From Thermococcus siculi (GTDB taxonomy: Archaea > Methanobacteriota_B > Thermococci > Thermococcales > Thermococcaceae): DNA of 64,000 bases. A program made the position numbers and the translations under genes. The notes beneath the pieces were generated by a model, which saw only the letters and a program-made list of their open reading frames with translations, did no database searches and was not told where the DNA came from. The first letter of the stretch is position 1. Every line of letters starts with the position of its first letter. Location of the stretch: positions 310,001 through 374,000 of the forward strand of contig NZ_CP015103.1 of the NCBI RefSeq assembly GCF_002214505.1, read 5' to 3'. Below are positions 35,809 to 45,200 of this stretch, one piece after another.

Positions 35809-37275
35809 TCAGCGGAGTTCTATTCTTACCTTCCCCTTTGTTTCCGGTTTTTCCAGCTCGAAGCTCACCATTCCACTGAACGAACTGAGATCCAGGATGT
35901 TCTTGCCCGCTTTGACCTCGAAGGTCTCACTCACCGCTTCCCCGGCAGGCAGGGAGAGATCGTACTCGTAGACCGTCAGCCTGTTGTCGTTGCTCAGATA
36001 GAAGACCACCCTCGGCTCGCGGTAGCCGTCGAGGGGTATTCCCCCGAAGGTTCCGGCGCCCATCGCCCTGGCCATGCTCGGGAGCGCCAGCGGGAGAGAG
36101 AAGCTCACCGATGGAGGCCTCTCTTGGAGTATTTTCTCATCCAGAACCACGATGTCCCTGTTCCCGGTGTCGAAAGGCGTGGCCTCCTTCGCCCCAGTGT
36201 TCGGCGCGCTGTTGGTGGCGATTAAAATCTTCCCCTCCATCTTCTCTATGCTCGTCACCCTCGCGCCAAAGGCCCCTACTATCTTAACCATCGGCGGCGC
36301 GATGTAGACCAGAACACTCGGCCCAGCGACCGTGTTCGTGGTGACCCAGCCGATTCCATTATCTTCCGAATCTGGCCTGTAAACGGCGTCGTGGTGGGCG
36401 TTGAAGGCCGTCAGGATTCCGCCGCCGACGTTTATCGCGTTCACCCTGAAGGGGGCGTAGAAGGTGTAGAAGTCGAAGAGGCGGTAGAACCTGAACCCCT
36501 CGCCCATGAAGGGGTTTCCCGCTATCACACCGCCGCGGACGAAGGCGAAGGCGCGGTTGTATGCGCTCGCCATTGCCCCGAGTTCGGGCCTTGTATAGGG
36601 CCTCCCGTCGACGCTCTCGCCGGGTTTAAAGGTCTCCCACTTCCCGCTTATGAGGTCGAGTGCCCTGAACTCCCTTAGTCCTTCCGTGAAGTTGTTGCCT
36701 ATTCCGAAGAAGGCAACATCGTGGACCAGCGTTCCCTTGGGGGCTGGCTCGTTGATAAGTGCCTCGGCCTTCCCGGTTCTTCTGTCGAGGGAATAAACGC
36801 CGAGGTTCGCGTGCCCGTCCTCCCTAGCGAGGAGAAGCCTGTCCCCGTAGGGGTCGTAGAGGATATCGCTCACCTCACCGGCCCATTCCGTCGCGTGATG
36901 AATCGAATCCTTCCAGAGGAGTTTTACCGAGCCTTCCTCGGTGTCGTAGACGTGAACATGGGAGTACTTGTTCTTGAAGAGTATCCTCCTGTCCTCCCTG
37001 TATATTGCCGGAGCGTGAATCCAGCCGCCGAAGTAGATGAACTCGTCGACCGTTTCCACCGCGTTGTAGGTGTCGCCGCCGCTCGTGGGGGCGTCCCCGA
37101 GAAGTGTGAAGTCGTAGGTCTTCTCATCACCGCTCTTCACGTCGATAAAGTGCGCCTCCGCCTCAAATGCGACCGTGAAGTAAAGCGTCCCGCTGTGGTA
37201 TCTCAGGCCAAATATTCCACCGCTTCCCCACTCCGGACCGTACCTGGGGGAAAACCTGTAGTTCCGCAGGAGCAT
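35809..37275 (-). CDS. DUF2139 beta-propeller-like protein
   Basis: This 488-residue protein (start MLLRNYRFSPRYGPEWGSGG) matches the archaeal DUF2139 family from memory. Repeated four-stranded blades (YDPYGDRLLLAREDGHANLG, HDVAFFGIGNNF and others) suggest a propeller. It has no signal peptide, so it is cytoplasmic. ATG 37275 follows CCGGTGGTGCT. Function unknown; it ends 6 bp from the convergent gene behind tes. Confidence 0.75.
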   Translation of the reverse strand: MLLRNYRFSPRYGPEWGSGGIFGLRYHSGTLYFTVAFEAEAHFIDVKSGDEKTYDFTLLGDAPTSGGDTYNAVETVDEFIYFGGWIHAPAIYREDRRILFKNKYSHVHVYDTEEGSVKLLWKDSIHHATEWAGEVSDILYDPYGDRLLLAREDGHANLGVYSLDRRTGKAEALINEPAPKGTLVHDVAFFGIGNNFTEGLREFRALDLISGKWETFKPGESVDGRPYTRPELGAMASAYNRAFAFVRGGVIAGNPFMGEGFRFYRLFDFYTFYAPFRVNAINVGGGILTAFNAHHDAVYRPDSEDNGIGWVTTNTVAGPSVLVYIAPPMVKIVGAFGARVTSIEKMEGKILIATNSAPNTGAKEATPFDTGNRDIVVLDEKILQERPPSVSFSLPLALPSMARAMGAGTFGGIPLDGYREPRVVFYLSNDNRLTVYEYDLSLPAGEAVSETFEVKAGKNILDLSSFSGMVSFELEKPETKGKVRIELR

Positions 37276-37361
37276 AGCACCACCGGAAAACCTACGCACT
37301 CTCATCTTATTGCCCTTTCGCCTTCGGGAAGCTTTTATAGTCGAACGCCGTAACCGGAAGC

Positions 37362-37709
37362 ATGAGGCCCTACCGCGGACTGGCCATAATTTTCGGCTTC
37401 TACGCGCTGGGAGAGCTTACGGACTCTGTGCTGAACCTTTCAATTCCCGGAAGTGTCATCGGCATGCTCTACCTCCTGGGAGCACTTCTCGGCGGTGCGG
37501 TGAAGCTTGAATGGGTCGAGGGCGAGGCGGAGCTCTTCGTGAGGAACATGAGCGTTATGTTCGTCCCACCTGGGGTCGGGATAGTGACGTACATGGGGCT
37601 GCTTAAGAGCCAGGCAGTCCCGGTCTTCGGGGCGCTGGTAATCAGCTTTCTTATCACCATCCTCGTCACCGCGGAGACCGTCGAATTGATGAGGAGGGGA
37701 AGAGAATGA
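37362..37709 (+). CDS. CidA/LrgA-family membrane protein
   Basis: This 115-residue protein has four membrane helices and the family pattern IPGSVIGMLYLLGALL...VPPGVGIVTYMGLL. In bacteria CidA/LrgA is a holin-like partner of LrgB that affects lysis or pyruvate uptake. The role in archaea is not settled. It overlaps the lrgB-like start by 4 bp (ATGA). Confidence 0.88.
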   Translation: MRPYRGLAIIFGFYALGELTDSVLNLSIPGSVIGMLYLLGALLGGAVKLEWVEGEAELFVRNMSVMFVPPGVGIVTYMGLLKSQAVPVFGALVISFLITILVTAETVELMRRGRE

Positions 37710-38380
37710 ACCCCTACGGGATAGCGGTGACCCTGATAGTCTTCTACCTCTTCTCGGAACTCCACGAGAGGAAAAGGGCCTTCTACACCAACCCGGTGCT
37801 CCTCTCGATACTCACGATAGCGGCCCTCCTCTGGCTGACCGGATACTCCTACGAGTCATACATGGAGAGCGCGGTCATACTGAAGTTCCTCCTCGGACCG
37901 GCGGTGGTGAGCCTCGCGGTTCCGGTTTACAGGGGCCGGGAGACGATAAGGGCCTACGCGCGGGAGATAGCCCTCGGCATAGTCGTCGGTGGAACGGTGG
38001 CGATACTGAGCGCCTTCTACATTGCAGAGTTTCTTGGCGGTAGCGAGGATGTTCTCCTCAGCATAGCCCCAAAGAGCGTGACGACGGCCATAGCGATAGG
38101 GATAAGCGAGAAGATAGGTGGAATTCCGGCACTCACCGCTGTCCTGGTAATCCTGACGGGCATAATGGGCAACGCGGTGGGTGTGGAGCTGCTCGATGCG
38201 CTCAAGGTGAGGGACAGAATAGCGAGGGGGCTGGCTATGGGGATCACTTCCCACGGCCTCGGCACGGCCAGGATAATCCTGGACGACGAGCTGGCTGGAG
38301 CGGTCAGCGGGCTGGCGATGGCCCTAAACGGCGTCTTTACCTCCCTTGTGCTTCCCTATCTCATCGAAGTCCTCAAGTAG
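37706..38380 (+). CDS. LrgB-family membrane protein
   Basis: This 224-residue protein has about seven membrane helices and the conserved LrgB core APKSVTTAIAIGISEKIGG and GMGITSHGLGTARI-like segment (GLAMGITSHGLGTA). With the upstream gene it forms an LrgAB/CidAB-type pair. Its last 57 bases overlap the convergent Tfx gene, an unusually long 3' overlap. Both frames look real there. Confidence 0.9.
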   Translation: MNPYGIAVTLIVFYLFSELHERKRAFYTNPVLLSILTIAALLWLTGYSYESYMESAVILKFLLGPAVVSLAVPVYRGRETIRAYAREIALGIVVGGTVAILSAFYIAEFLGGSEDVLLSIAPKSVTTAIAIGISEKIGGIPALTAVLVILTGIMGNAVGVELLDALKVRDRIARGLAMGITSHGLGTARIILDDELAGAVSGLAMALNGVFTSLVLPYLIEVLK

Positions 38381-38782
38381 GCACTCGCTTATCCTCAGCC
38401 GGTCCTTGGCATCGAGGAAGAGCGTGAAGTCCCTCTTCGCGAGCCTGTCCTCAACCGGCGCGTGTTCAACGAGAAAGGCTATTATCTCCGCCGTGCTGTA
38501 GGGAACCTTTATTCCAAGCTCGTCGGCCTTCTTGAACAGCCTGTCTGGGACGGTGAAGATGTCCTCCCCTGCCATCACCTCAACGCTTATCTTGGAGTTT
38601 ATCTGCTCCCAGAGGAGGAGTGTGTTTCTAGCCTTTTGAATCTTATCGAGTGCGCGCCTCTCGAGGATGCTTATGTTGGCCCTGCTAGTCCCCAAAAGCT
38701 CGGCTATCTCGCTCTGCTTCAGGCCCTTCGCCCTCAAACGGAGGATTTTAATCTGCTGCTCGGTGAGGAAGGTCTTCCCCAT
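38324..38782 (-). CDS. Tfx family DNA-binding protein
   Basis: This 152-residue archaeal regulator has an N-terminal helix-turn-helix (LTEQQIKILRLRAKGLKQSE, then LGTSRANISILERRA) and the Tfx C-terminal domain. In a methanogen, Tfx binds behind the promoter of the molybdenum formylmethanofuran dehydrogenase operon. ATG 38782 has AGGTG six bases upstream. It overlaps the LrgB gene tail to tail. Confidence 0.85.
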   Translation of the reverse strand: MGKTFLTEQQIKILRLRAKGLKQSEIAELLGTSRANISILERRALDKIQKARNTLLLWEQINSKISVEVMAGEDIFTVPDRLFKKADELGIKVPYSTAEIIAFLVEHAPVEDRLAKRDFTLFLDAKDRLRISECLLEDFDEIGKHKGGKDAV

Positions 38783-38948
38783 TTTAAACACCTGAATTTA
38801 ACATGGTAGGGAAGGTTAAAAGTTTTTCTCGAAAAGCCTGTCTGGGCAGGAATCAGAGAACTCGCAGGGGTCCGTAGAAAGGCCAGAACCGATAAACGCT
38901 GCTTCAGTAGAACGCAGAACGAACCGGGATAAGACTTTAGAATTCTGG

Positions 38949-39026
38949 TGGTCCCGCGGCCCGGATTTGAACCGGGGACCTGCGGATCTACAGTCCGCCG
39001 CCGCTCCCAGGCTAGGCTACCGCGGG
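38949..39026 (-). tRNA. tRNA-Tyr (GTA)
   Basis: The acceptor CCCGCGG pairs with CCGCGGG, and C1-G72 is the archaeal tyrosine identity pair. The anticodon loop CT-GTA-GA has the stem CGGA/TCCG, and TTCAAAT marks the T-loop. It has no intron. A73 and CCA are encoded, and a second CCA follows directly. A TATA box lies at 39064-39075. Confidence 0.95.
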
Positions 39027-39063
39027 ACCCTACTGGGCAACCCGTTCCATAATCGCCGGAGTA

Positions 39064-39075
39064 GGTTTATAAATT
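39064..39075. promoter_or_regulatory. shared TATA box for tRNA-Tyr (-) and zinc-ribbon gene (+)
   Basis: GGTTTATAAATT contains the perfect palindrome TTTATAAA (39066-39073). It lies about 44 bases from the tRNA-Tyr 5' end and about 34 bases from the ATG at 39104, so one TATA element could serve both directions. Confidence 0.5.
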
Positions 39076-39103
39076 TTTCTCCCCACTGGGTGACGGTGGG
39101 AGC

Positions 39104-39682
39104 ATGAAGGTATACGAACCGGTCAATCTCGCGATGCCCCTCGCGAAGGAACTCGGCGAGAGGATAATGGAGAAAGGCAAGCTGCCAGATGGGGAGGAGG
39201 TCAGGGAGATACTGAAGGGGTTTGGCCTTGAGGAGAGCTGTCTCGACAGGGGGATTGGGGTTTACAGGAGCAGGAACGTCGTTGCGCTGGTCTTTGTGAA
39301 AGGAGAGGCGCTGGTTGTGGACGCGATATCGTCGAGCGGCGAGCTGAGCGACGCGATGGAGGTAATAGCCTACCGCGACAGGCAGCTCAACACCTTCATC
39401 GTCGAGATACTGCCCGCGAACGACATCGAATACGAGGGCAACGTCGGGATTGAGCCGATAATAATCGACGCAGAAAAGCTCGAACTCGAGAGCAGCCCGG
39501 TCCTCGGGTACTTCGAGGAGGACGATGAGGGGGTATTTCTCGTCATCGACCGCGAGACCTACGGGCGCTGGAAGGAGAGCGGGAACACCGACACCTGCCC
39601 GGTCTGCGGCGGCGAGCTGGCCTGGAAGGGCGAGAGGGCATACTGTCAGGACTGCGGCTACGGGGTCGAGGTAAAGGGTTAA
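39104..39682 (+). CDS. protein with C-terminal zinc ribbon, unknown
   Basis: This 192-residue protein has an alpha/beta N-terminal part (YEPVNLAMPLAKELGERIME...). At the end is a CPVCGG...YCQDCGYG zinc ribbon with four Cys in CxxC pairs, as in transcription- or translation-linked proteins. GGTGGGAGC precedes the ATG. I recognise no family. The HicAB pair begins 34 bp downstream. Confidence 0.75.
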   Translation: MKVYEPVNLAMPLAKELGERIMEKGKLPDGEEVREILKGFGLEESCLDRGIGVYRSRNVVALVFVKGEALVVDAISSSGELSDAMEVIAYRDRQLNTFIVEILPANDIEYEGNVGIEPIIIDAEKLELESSPVLGYFEEDDEGVFLVIDRETYGRWKESGNTDTCPVCGGELAWKGERAYCQDCGYGVEVKG

Positions 39683-39716
39683 GTATTCGTACGGAGATTA
39701 TTATGCTGGTGAGGAC

Positions 39717-39941
39717 ATGATAGTGAAGTTTGATGTGTACTTCGACGGTGAATACTGGTGCGCGAGGGGAATCGACGAGGACATCTTCACGCAGGGGAAG
39801 ACACTAGATGAGCTTATGACGAACCTCCGCGAGGCCGTTGAGATTCATTTCGAGGAGGAAATTGAGCGGGGGGAGGAGATAGTCGTTATGACTCTCTCAC
39901 AGTTCGAGGTGTCCAGGGTTGAGCAGGCTGCCAGTAGTTAG
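39717..39941 (+). CDS. HicB-type antitoxin
   Basis: This 74-residue protein has the HicB partial RNase-H-like fold: an N-terminal beta-hairpin with FDGEYWCARGIDEDIFTQG, then TLDELMTNLREAVEIHFEEE. It lacks a C-terminal DNA-binding domain, as in short HicB forms. It overlaps the HicA gene by 23 bp. Confidence 0.85.
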   Translation: MIVKFDVYFDGEYWCARGIDEDIFTQGKTLDELMTNLREAVEIHFEEEIERGEEIVVMTLSQFEVSRVEQAASS

Positions 39942-40167
39942 CGGCGAAAAGCTGATCAAGCTTCTCAAAAAACTCGGCTACGAGGTCGTGAGACAACGGG
40001 GGAGCCATGTAAGGCTTGAGAAGGACACCCCCCTTGGCAAGCACAAAATAACCGTCCCGTATCACGATGAGATCGCCAAGGGCACTCTAAACGATATTCT
40101 TAACAAAGTCTCACTCTGGAACGGCATTCCAAAGGAAGAACTCGTGGAACTTCTCAAAAAGTTGTGA
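39919..40167 (+). CDS. HicA-type mRNA interferase toxin
   Basis: This 82-residue HicA-fold protein has the catalytic His in RQRGSHVRL and the family start RLPVVSGEKLIKLLKKLGYE. HicA toxins cut mRNA until bound by HicB. The start appears to be a TTG (39919), inside the end of hicB, with GAGGTG about 6 bases upstream. The low-efficiency codon may keep toxin synthesis below antitoxin. The catalytic residues are intact. Confidence 0.85.
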   Translation: MSRLPVVSGEKLIKLLKKLGYEVVRQRGSHVRLEKDTPLGKHKITVPYHDEIAKGTLNDILNKVSLWNGIPKEELVELLKKL

Positions 40168-40176
40168 GGTGATTTT

Positions 40177-40740
40177 ATGAGCCGCGTTATCAAAGCCCAG
40201 CTTGTAAAATACTCCCGTCTGGCCCACGAGAAGGGCCTTACCGCGGCCTTCGGCGGGAACCTGAGCACCAGGAGGGGAAGTTTAATCTTCATCAAGGCAA
40301 CGGGAGCGGTTATGGACGACATGACGGCGGAGCAGGTAGCGGTTATCGACATGAACGGGAGGCAGGTATCTGGGGTAAGGGCATCGAGTGAGTACCGCCT
40401 CCACCTCGTGGTTTATCGGAAGAGGACCGATGTGAGGGCCATAGCGCACCTCCACCCCCCGTATTCGATAGCGGCATCCACCCTCATTGATGTCGAGCTT
40501 CCTATAGTGACGCCGGAGGCCGAGATATACCTGCAGAGGATACCAATAGTTCCGTTCAAACCCGCCGGAACCCAGGAGCTGGCGGATGCGGTTTCCGATG
40601 CCCTCTGCCACTCCGACGCGGCGATAATGGAAAACCACGGAATTGTAACCGTTGGGAGAAGTTTGAGAGAGGCGTTCTACAAGGCGGAGCTGGTTGAGGA
40701 GAGCGCGAAGCTGTGGTACCTCTCCAGAAAAGCACCGTAA
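40177..40740 (+). CDS. class II aldolase (fuculose-1-phosphate aldolase-like)
   Basis: This 187-residue zinc aldolase of the FucA/AraD family has GGNLSTR, the zinc ligands in AHLHPPYS and ENHGIV, and the length of archaeal FucA-type enzymes. In methanogens a homologue makes lactaldehyde for coenzyme F420; in Thermococcales the substrate is uncertain. ATG 40177 follows GAGGTGATTTT, 9 bp after the HicA stop. Confidence 0.85.
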   Translation: MSRVIKAQLVKYSRLAHEKGLTAAFGGNLSTRRGSLIFIKATGAVMDDMTAEQVAVIDMNGRQVSGVRASSEYRLHLVVYRKRTDVRAIAHLHPPYSIAASTLIDVELPIVTPEAEIYLQRIPIVPFKPAGTQELADAVSDALCHSDAAIMENHGIVTVGRSLREAFYKAELVEESAKLWYLSRKAP

Positions 40741-40770
40741 ACGCAGGAAATGAGCGGGAAAAGAAAACGC

Positions 40771-41022
40771 TCACTTAACCTGCTCGAGGGCACCGAGGAC
40801 CTCCCAGATGATAGTCCTCGTGTGCATGGGCATGTTCGGGTCCTCGCTTATCTCCTCAAGGATGGCTATCGCATCCGCCGCCCTGACGGCCGGCTCCTTG
40901 CTCTCGTCGAGGAGGACCTCGATGGCCTGCTCCGCGGCGCGCCTGATGTTCCTCGGGACAACGGTATCCTGAACAACCTGCTCCTTGAGAACCTGCACGA
41001 TCTGTCCGATGAGCTCGCTCAT
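40771..41022 (-). CDS. UPF0147 family protein
   Basis: This 83-residue helical protein matches the archaeal UPF0147 family ([17 protein letters not shown]..., [18 protein letters not shown]). Function is not known. GGGGGTGATGGA precedes the ATG. Confidence 0.88.
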   Translation of the reverse strand: MSELIGQIVQVLKEQVVQDTVVPRNIRRAAEQAIEVLLDESKEPAVRAADAIAILEEISEDPNMPMHTRTIIWEVLGALEQVK

Positions 41023-41143
41023 TCCATCACCCCCTTTCCTAAAGAATTGTTACTAAAATCTCCTCGGCTTATCTTAAGCTTTCCTAACTAAAAAACTTTT
41101 CGGTTAACGTCGAAATCAGGCCGAGGGGAGAGCGGAAGAGGGC

Positions 41144-41671
41144 CTAAAACTCCACGCCCCTCCTGGCGAGGACGCCCTTCTGATATGGGTGCTTTACCTC
41201 GCGCATCTCGGTCACGTAGTCGGCCAGCTCAAAGAATTCCTCTGGACAGTAGCGCCCCGTGAGAACGAGCTCGGTGTTTGGTGCCTTGCTTTCGATGAGT
41301 TCCCTAACCTCACCGATGTCGAGCATTTTAAAGCCGAGGGCGACGCATATCTCGTCGAGGATAACCAAATCCCACTCTCCGCTTGAGACGACTTCTCTGG
41401 CCCGCTGGAGGGCTTTTTTGGCGGCCTCGATATCCTCTGGCTCCGGTTTTCCGTGGACGAACTTCGGAAGACCGAAGGATTCTATCACAGCGCCGCATTC
41501 CTTTATCTTCCTCTGCTCGCCGTACACATCCGGGGCCTTCATGAACTGGAGGACTATCACCCTCCCACCGGAGCCGAGCATCCTGACCGCGAGGCCGAGG
41601 GCGGCCGTCGTCTTTCCCTTCCCGTTGCCGGTGTAGATGTGGATCATGCCGAGCTTTTCTTTCCAGGACAT
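41144..41671 (-). CDS. corrinoid adenosyltransferase (CobA/BtuR type)
   Basis: This 175-residue P-loop enzyme (Walker A YTGNGKGKTTAALG) transfers adenosyl from ATP to cob(I)alamin or cobyrinate. DLVILDEI and LTGRYCPEE are family marks. It is likely a corrinoid salvage enzyme, since no other cobamide genes are here. I chose ATG 41671, five bases behind GGTGG. Confidence 0.9.
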   Translation of the reverse strand: MSWKEKLGMIHIYTGNGKGKTTAALGLAVRMLGSGGRVIVLQFMKAPDVYGEQRKIKECGAVIESFGLPKFVHGKPEPEDIEAAKKALQRAREVVSSGEWDLVILDEICVALGFKMLDIGEVRELIESKAPNTELVLTGRYCPEEFFELADYVTEMREVKHPYQKGVLARRGVEF

Positions 41672-41752
41672 GAGTTCCACCGAATGGATATTATTGCCAT
41701 GGTTTTTAGGGGTTTGGATGACTTTTAAACTATCAACAAAAGGAGAGAAGGG

Positions 41753-42205
41753 TTAAACCCCAGCCTTCCTTAGAATTTCTCTGTACTCCTTCTCCCTGAC
41801 GTATCTTCCAGAGACGGCGATGAACCTCGGCGGCTTAACGGACTTCGGGTACTTCCTGATGTTCTTCAGCCTGAGAACCATCCAGGGCCTCGGCCTCTTT
41901 CCGCGGGAATTCCACTTCTCACGCTCCTTCTCATACTGTCTGAGCTCCTCTGGCGTGAGGAAAAGCTCGTCTCCATATTTCCTGATAATCTCCTCAACGT
42001 TCGTGAACTGCTTAACTGCCTCAACTTCGGCCTCTCCAAGCCACGCCTGGCCTTCTCTGGAGGCGTAGAAGACGACCTTCATGCCCGGCTGAACTCTCAG
42101 CGTTGAAGGCTTGACGAAGACTGTCTTGCCCTCTTCAAGAATTCTGTCAAGGAACCATTTTGGGACAGGAAAGGTAACGCCAACGATCTTTTCCTCCGTT
42201 TTCAT
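41753..42205 (-). CDS. DUF365-like PUA/ASCH-type protein
   Basis: This 150-residue protein has a beta-rich N-terminal part (FPVPKWFLDRILEEGKTVFVKP..., MKVVFYASREGQAWLGEAEV) that resembles archaeal DUF365 and, more widely, PUA/ASCH/EVE-like folds that bind modified bases in RNA or DNA. A basic C-terminal tail follows (PRPWMVLRLKNIRKYPKS). It sits at one edge of the defence island; an EVE protein sits at the other. The family call is from memory and moderate. Confidence 0.6.
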   Translation of the reverse strand: MKTEEKIVGVTFPVPKWFLDRILEEGKTVFVKPSTLRVQPGMKVVFYASREGQAWLGEAEVEAVKQFTNVEEIIRKYGDELFLTPEELRQYEKEREKWNSRGKRPRPWMVLRLKNIRKYPKSVKPPRFIAVSGRYVREKEYREILRKAGV

Positions 42206-42270
42206 TGCAATCCCCTACTTACAACTAAGTATCTTTGCCTTTTTATTGTTGTCCTTTCAGATAATAAAAA

Positions 42271-45200
42271 TCAGGAAGAGTTCCGAGGTATGAACAGCAG
42301 CCCTGCAACAATATGTGGTTTTGTCCCTTCTATTTCTCTTTTTTTAGCTTCTTCCTGAAGAGTTCTGCGGCGGGTAGCGATGCCAAAACGATCTATCAGT
42401 TCCTTGCAAAGCTCGATTATTTCTTCCGTGCGGGTGTTTCTGTGGACTTTTGCCTTCAGCAAGGCATCTTTAAACGGCTCATGGTTTAGATAACCCCACT
42501 GGACAAGATCTAATAATTTTGATATAACCTCCCTTTCCCCGGGGTTTTTGGTCCTCTCTAGCCTGCTCTGGAGCCTCTGAAGTACCAGTCTGATCTTGGG
42601 AGGGTACTTAGAGGGCCGCCTCCTACCGTATTCAAGGGTGCTGCCACTTATCTTTAGGAGCCTCTTAAAGTCTCTCAAGGCAATTCTTGCAACCTCACGA
42701 TAGAGTTCCATGGCATTTTCATCATTGTACGGTGGCGTTTCCTCTGACAGCCCGGTTCTGCCAATTAACTGCTCTATCGGAACGTTTTGCTTCTTCCATT
42801 CTCCCTCTACAAGCCTGTAGATCAGGTATTGCGACGTAGCACCGTTGGAGAGGACAAAGAAGGCATGAGGCTCCCTGGCCTCTGAAAGGGCAATGCTCCT
42901 CATTGAATACCTTTTTTTCAGTTCTTTAAACCTTTCTCTGTGGGACTCCAGGTATTCCCTTACAAGTTTCTCCGCGAATGTTGTGACCGAAAGGAGGGTC
43001 TTATCAGCTTCAAGTTCGATCTCGTCCAGGCTGCTGGTCCTGTAAATCGCCTCTATCGCGGACGGGTTCCACTCCTCGGACTCTTCGAGGATTTTGCCAT
43101 CGGCACCAAGTGCATTGTTGAACTCTGCAATTCTCCGCCTAACCTTTTCAACCAAACCCAAATTCTCTTCGAGTCTAGTCTCGGGGAAGAAGTTGTAGAC
43201 CAGGATTTCGTCATGTTCCGTTCCTATCCTGTCCACTCTTCCTATGCGCTGTATGAGCTTTATCGGGGTCCAGTGGAGGTCATAATTAACGACGACGTTT
43301 GCATCCTGGAGGTTGAGGCCCTCGCTGAGGACGTCCGTGGAGACAAGAACGTCAAGTTCATCCTCCCTGTCTATGTATTCTTCGTAGTTGTTTGCTCTCG
43401 GTGCAAACCGCCTTATCTTATCGGCGATTCCTTTTGTGTTTGAGCTTACGTAGGCCATCCTGCGTTTGAGCTCTTCATCCTCTATAATCTCTTGGAGCCC
43501 CTCATAGACCCACTGAACGGTCTCCTCAAACTCACTGAATACCAGTATCTTCTTCCCTTCCTTCCAAAGCCTCTGTATTTCTTCAGCGAGGACCTTCAGT
43601 TTCGGATCCCTTTCAGGGTTCTTCTTGAGGTATTCCTTTAAGGGGTACAGAGCCGCCTCCATGGCCCTGAGCTTTTCCAAATCGTAGCGGAGGTCATCCA
43701 GGAGTTCGCCCCTTCTGAAGGCACCGGCCTTGTACTGCGGAGTCCTCGAGGCAGTGAATTCCTTAATGAATTCTTCAACTTCCTCATCACTGAGAACCTT
43801 GGGTGCCCTGTTTCCGTTTATCTTTCCAAGAAGAACGTCATCAAACTCATCTCCAGCTGGGATGAACCTGTGCTCCACGAACTTGATGAAGTTCTCAGTC
43901 TTTATTATGTCCCTTTTCAGGGTCTGGTACATGGCATACCATGAACTCTCAAGGCGTTTGAGATAGAGGATCCTCATTAAGCCTCTCAAGTTTTTCCCGA
44001 TGGAGGACAGGTTTCTGTATGGCTCGGCTTCTCTGTAGTGGGGGATCACATAGTCATAGAGGGCAAACCTCGCGTATTTCATTGAGCTGATACCTGCGAG
44101 GAAGAGGGTGTAGATGTCATCCGGTTTTATCGGGGAGTCGAAGGCTATCCTTGAGACAAGCTCCTTGGGGATGAACTCAATTGGATAAACTTCTGAAATC
44201 TTGTACGTCAGGACTGAAAGCTTCCTCCTGGGGAAGCACAGTGGTTCTTTGCGCTTCTTTACTTTTATGCAGTTGTCCTTCCCCCCGTAGAGGCGCAGGA
44301 TATCGTATCTAGTTCTTCTTATCATGATCTCCCGAAGAACGTACGAGGGGTCTATTTCCCCTTTTTCAATGGCTTTCACAAGTTCGTCCCACGTTTGAGG
44401 GGTTATGGGAAACGGATGCCTCCTCTCAGGCAGGAAAAGACGAATCTGGTTGATTATGTCCCTGTACTGCTTTCTGTATGGGGTGGCGGTGAGTAGGATG
44501 ACCCTCTTGCCGGTAAGGAGCTCCTGAAGGTTTCTGTAGGACTTTGTGTTCGTGTTGGCGTAGTGGTGAGCCTCATCCACCAAAACAGTTTCTACGCTCC
44601 GGATGTATTTTTTCATTTCCTCGTACTTTTCGGGGGAAAGTTCCCTGCGGGGCAATAAACCTGCGGAAAACACCCGTCCTGGAATGCGGAATTCATTGAG
44701 GAGACCTTCCCAGTACCTAACCAGTTCAGGAGGGGCTATAACCGCAACTTCTTTTGAGCGACCTTGGAGGAACTCAAAGAGGGAGAAGTGCTCCAGTAAT
44801 GCAAGCCCTATGTAGCTCTTTCCAAGACCAACAACGTCACTTATGAGAACTCCACCATATTTGTTCACTATCGCTATGGCCCTCCTGACAGCGTCCCTCT
44901 GGAAATCGTAGAGAGTCTCATCCAGTTTTCTAAGGAGAAACCTTGAGTCCTCTTCCAGCACCTCCTTGTAGAGCTCGTAGAGACCCCGGATTAGGACCTC
45001 ATATGGCAGGGGGAGGTTTCCGGGAACTTGGTTTGCCCAGCTCCTCTCAATCACTTCAAGAAGCTTGGGGTTAAATGGTACCGCCTCCTCCCATATCTCA
45101 TCGTACCATTCTTTGAGGCTCTCAAAGTGCGTTGACTGGACGAGCGCGTTTAGCTCAGTATTGCCGGAGAATCCCGCCAGAGTGAAGTTGCTTGAGCCCA

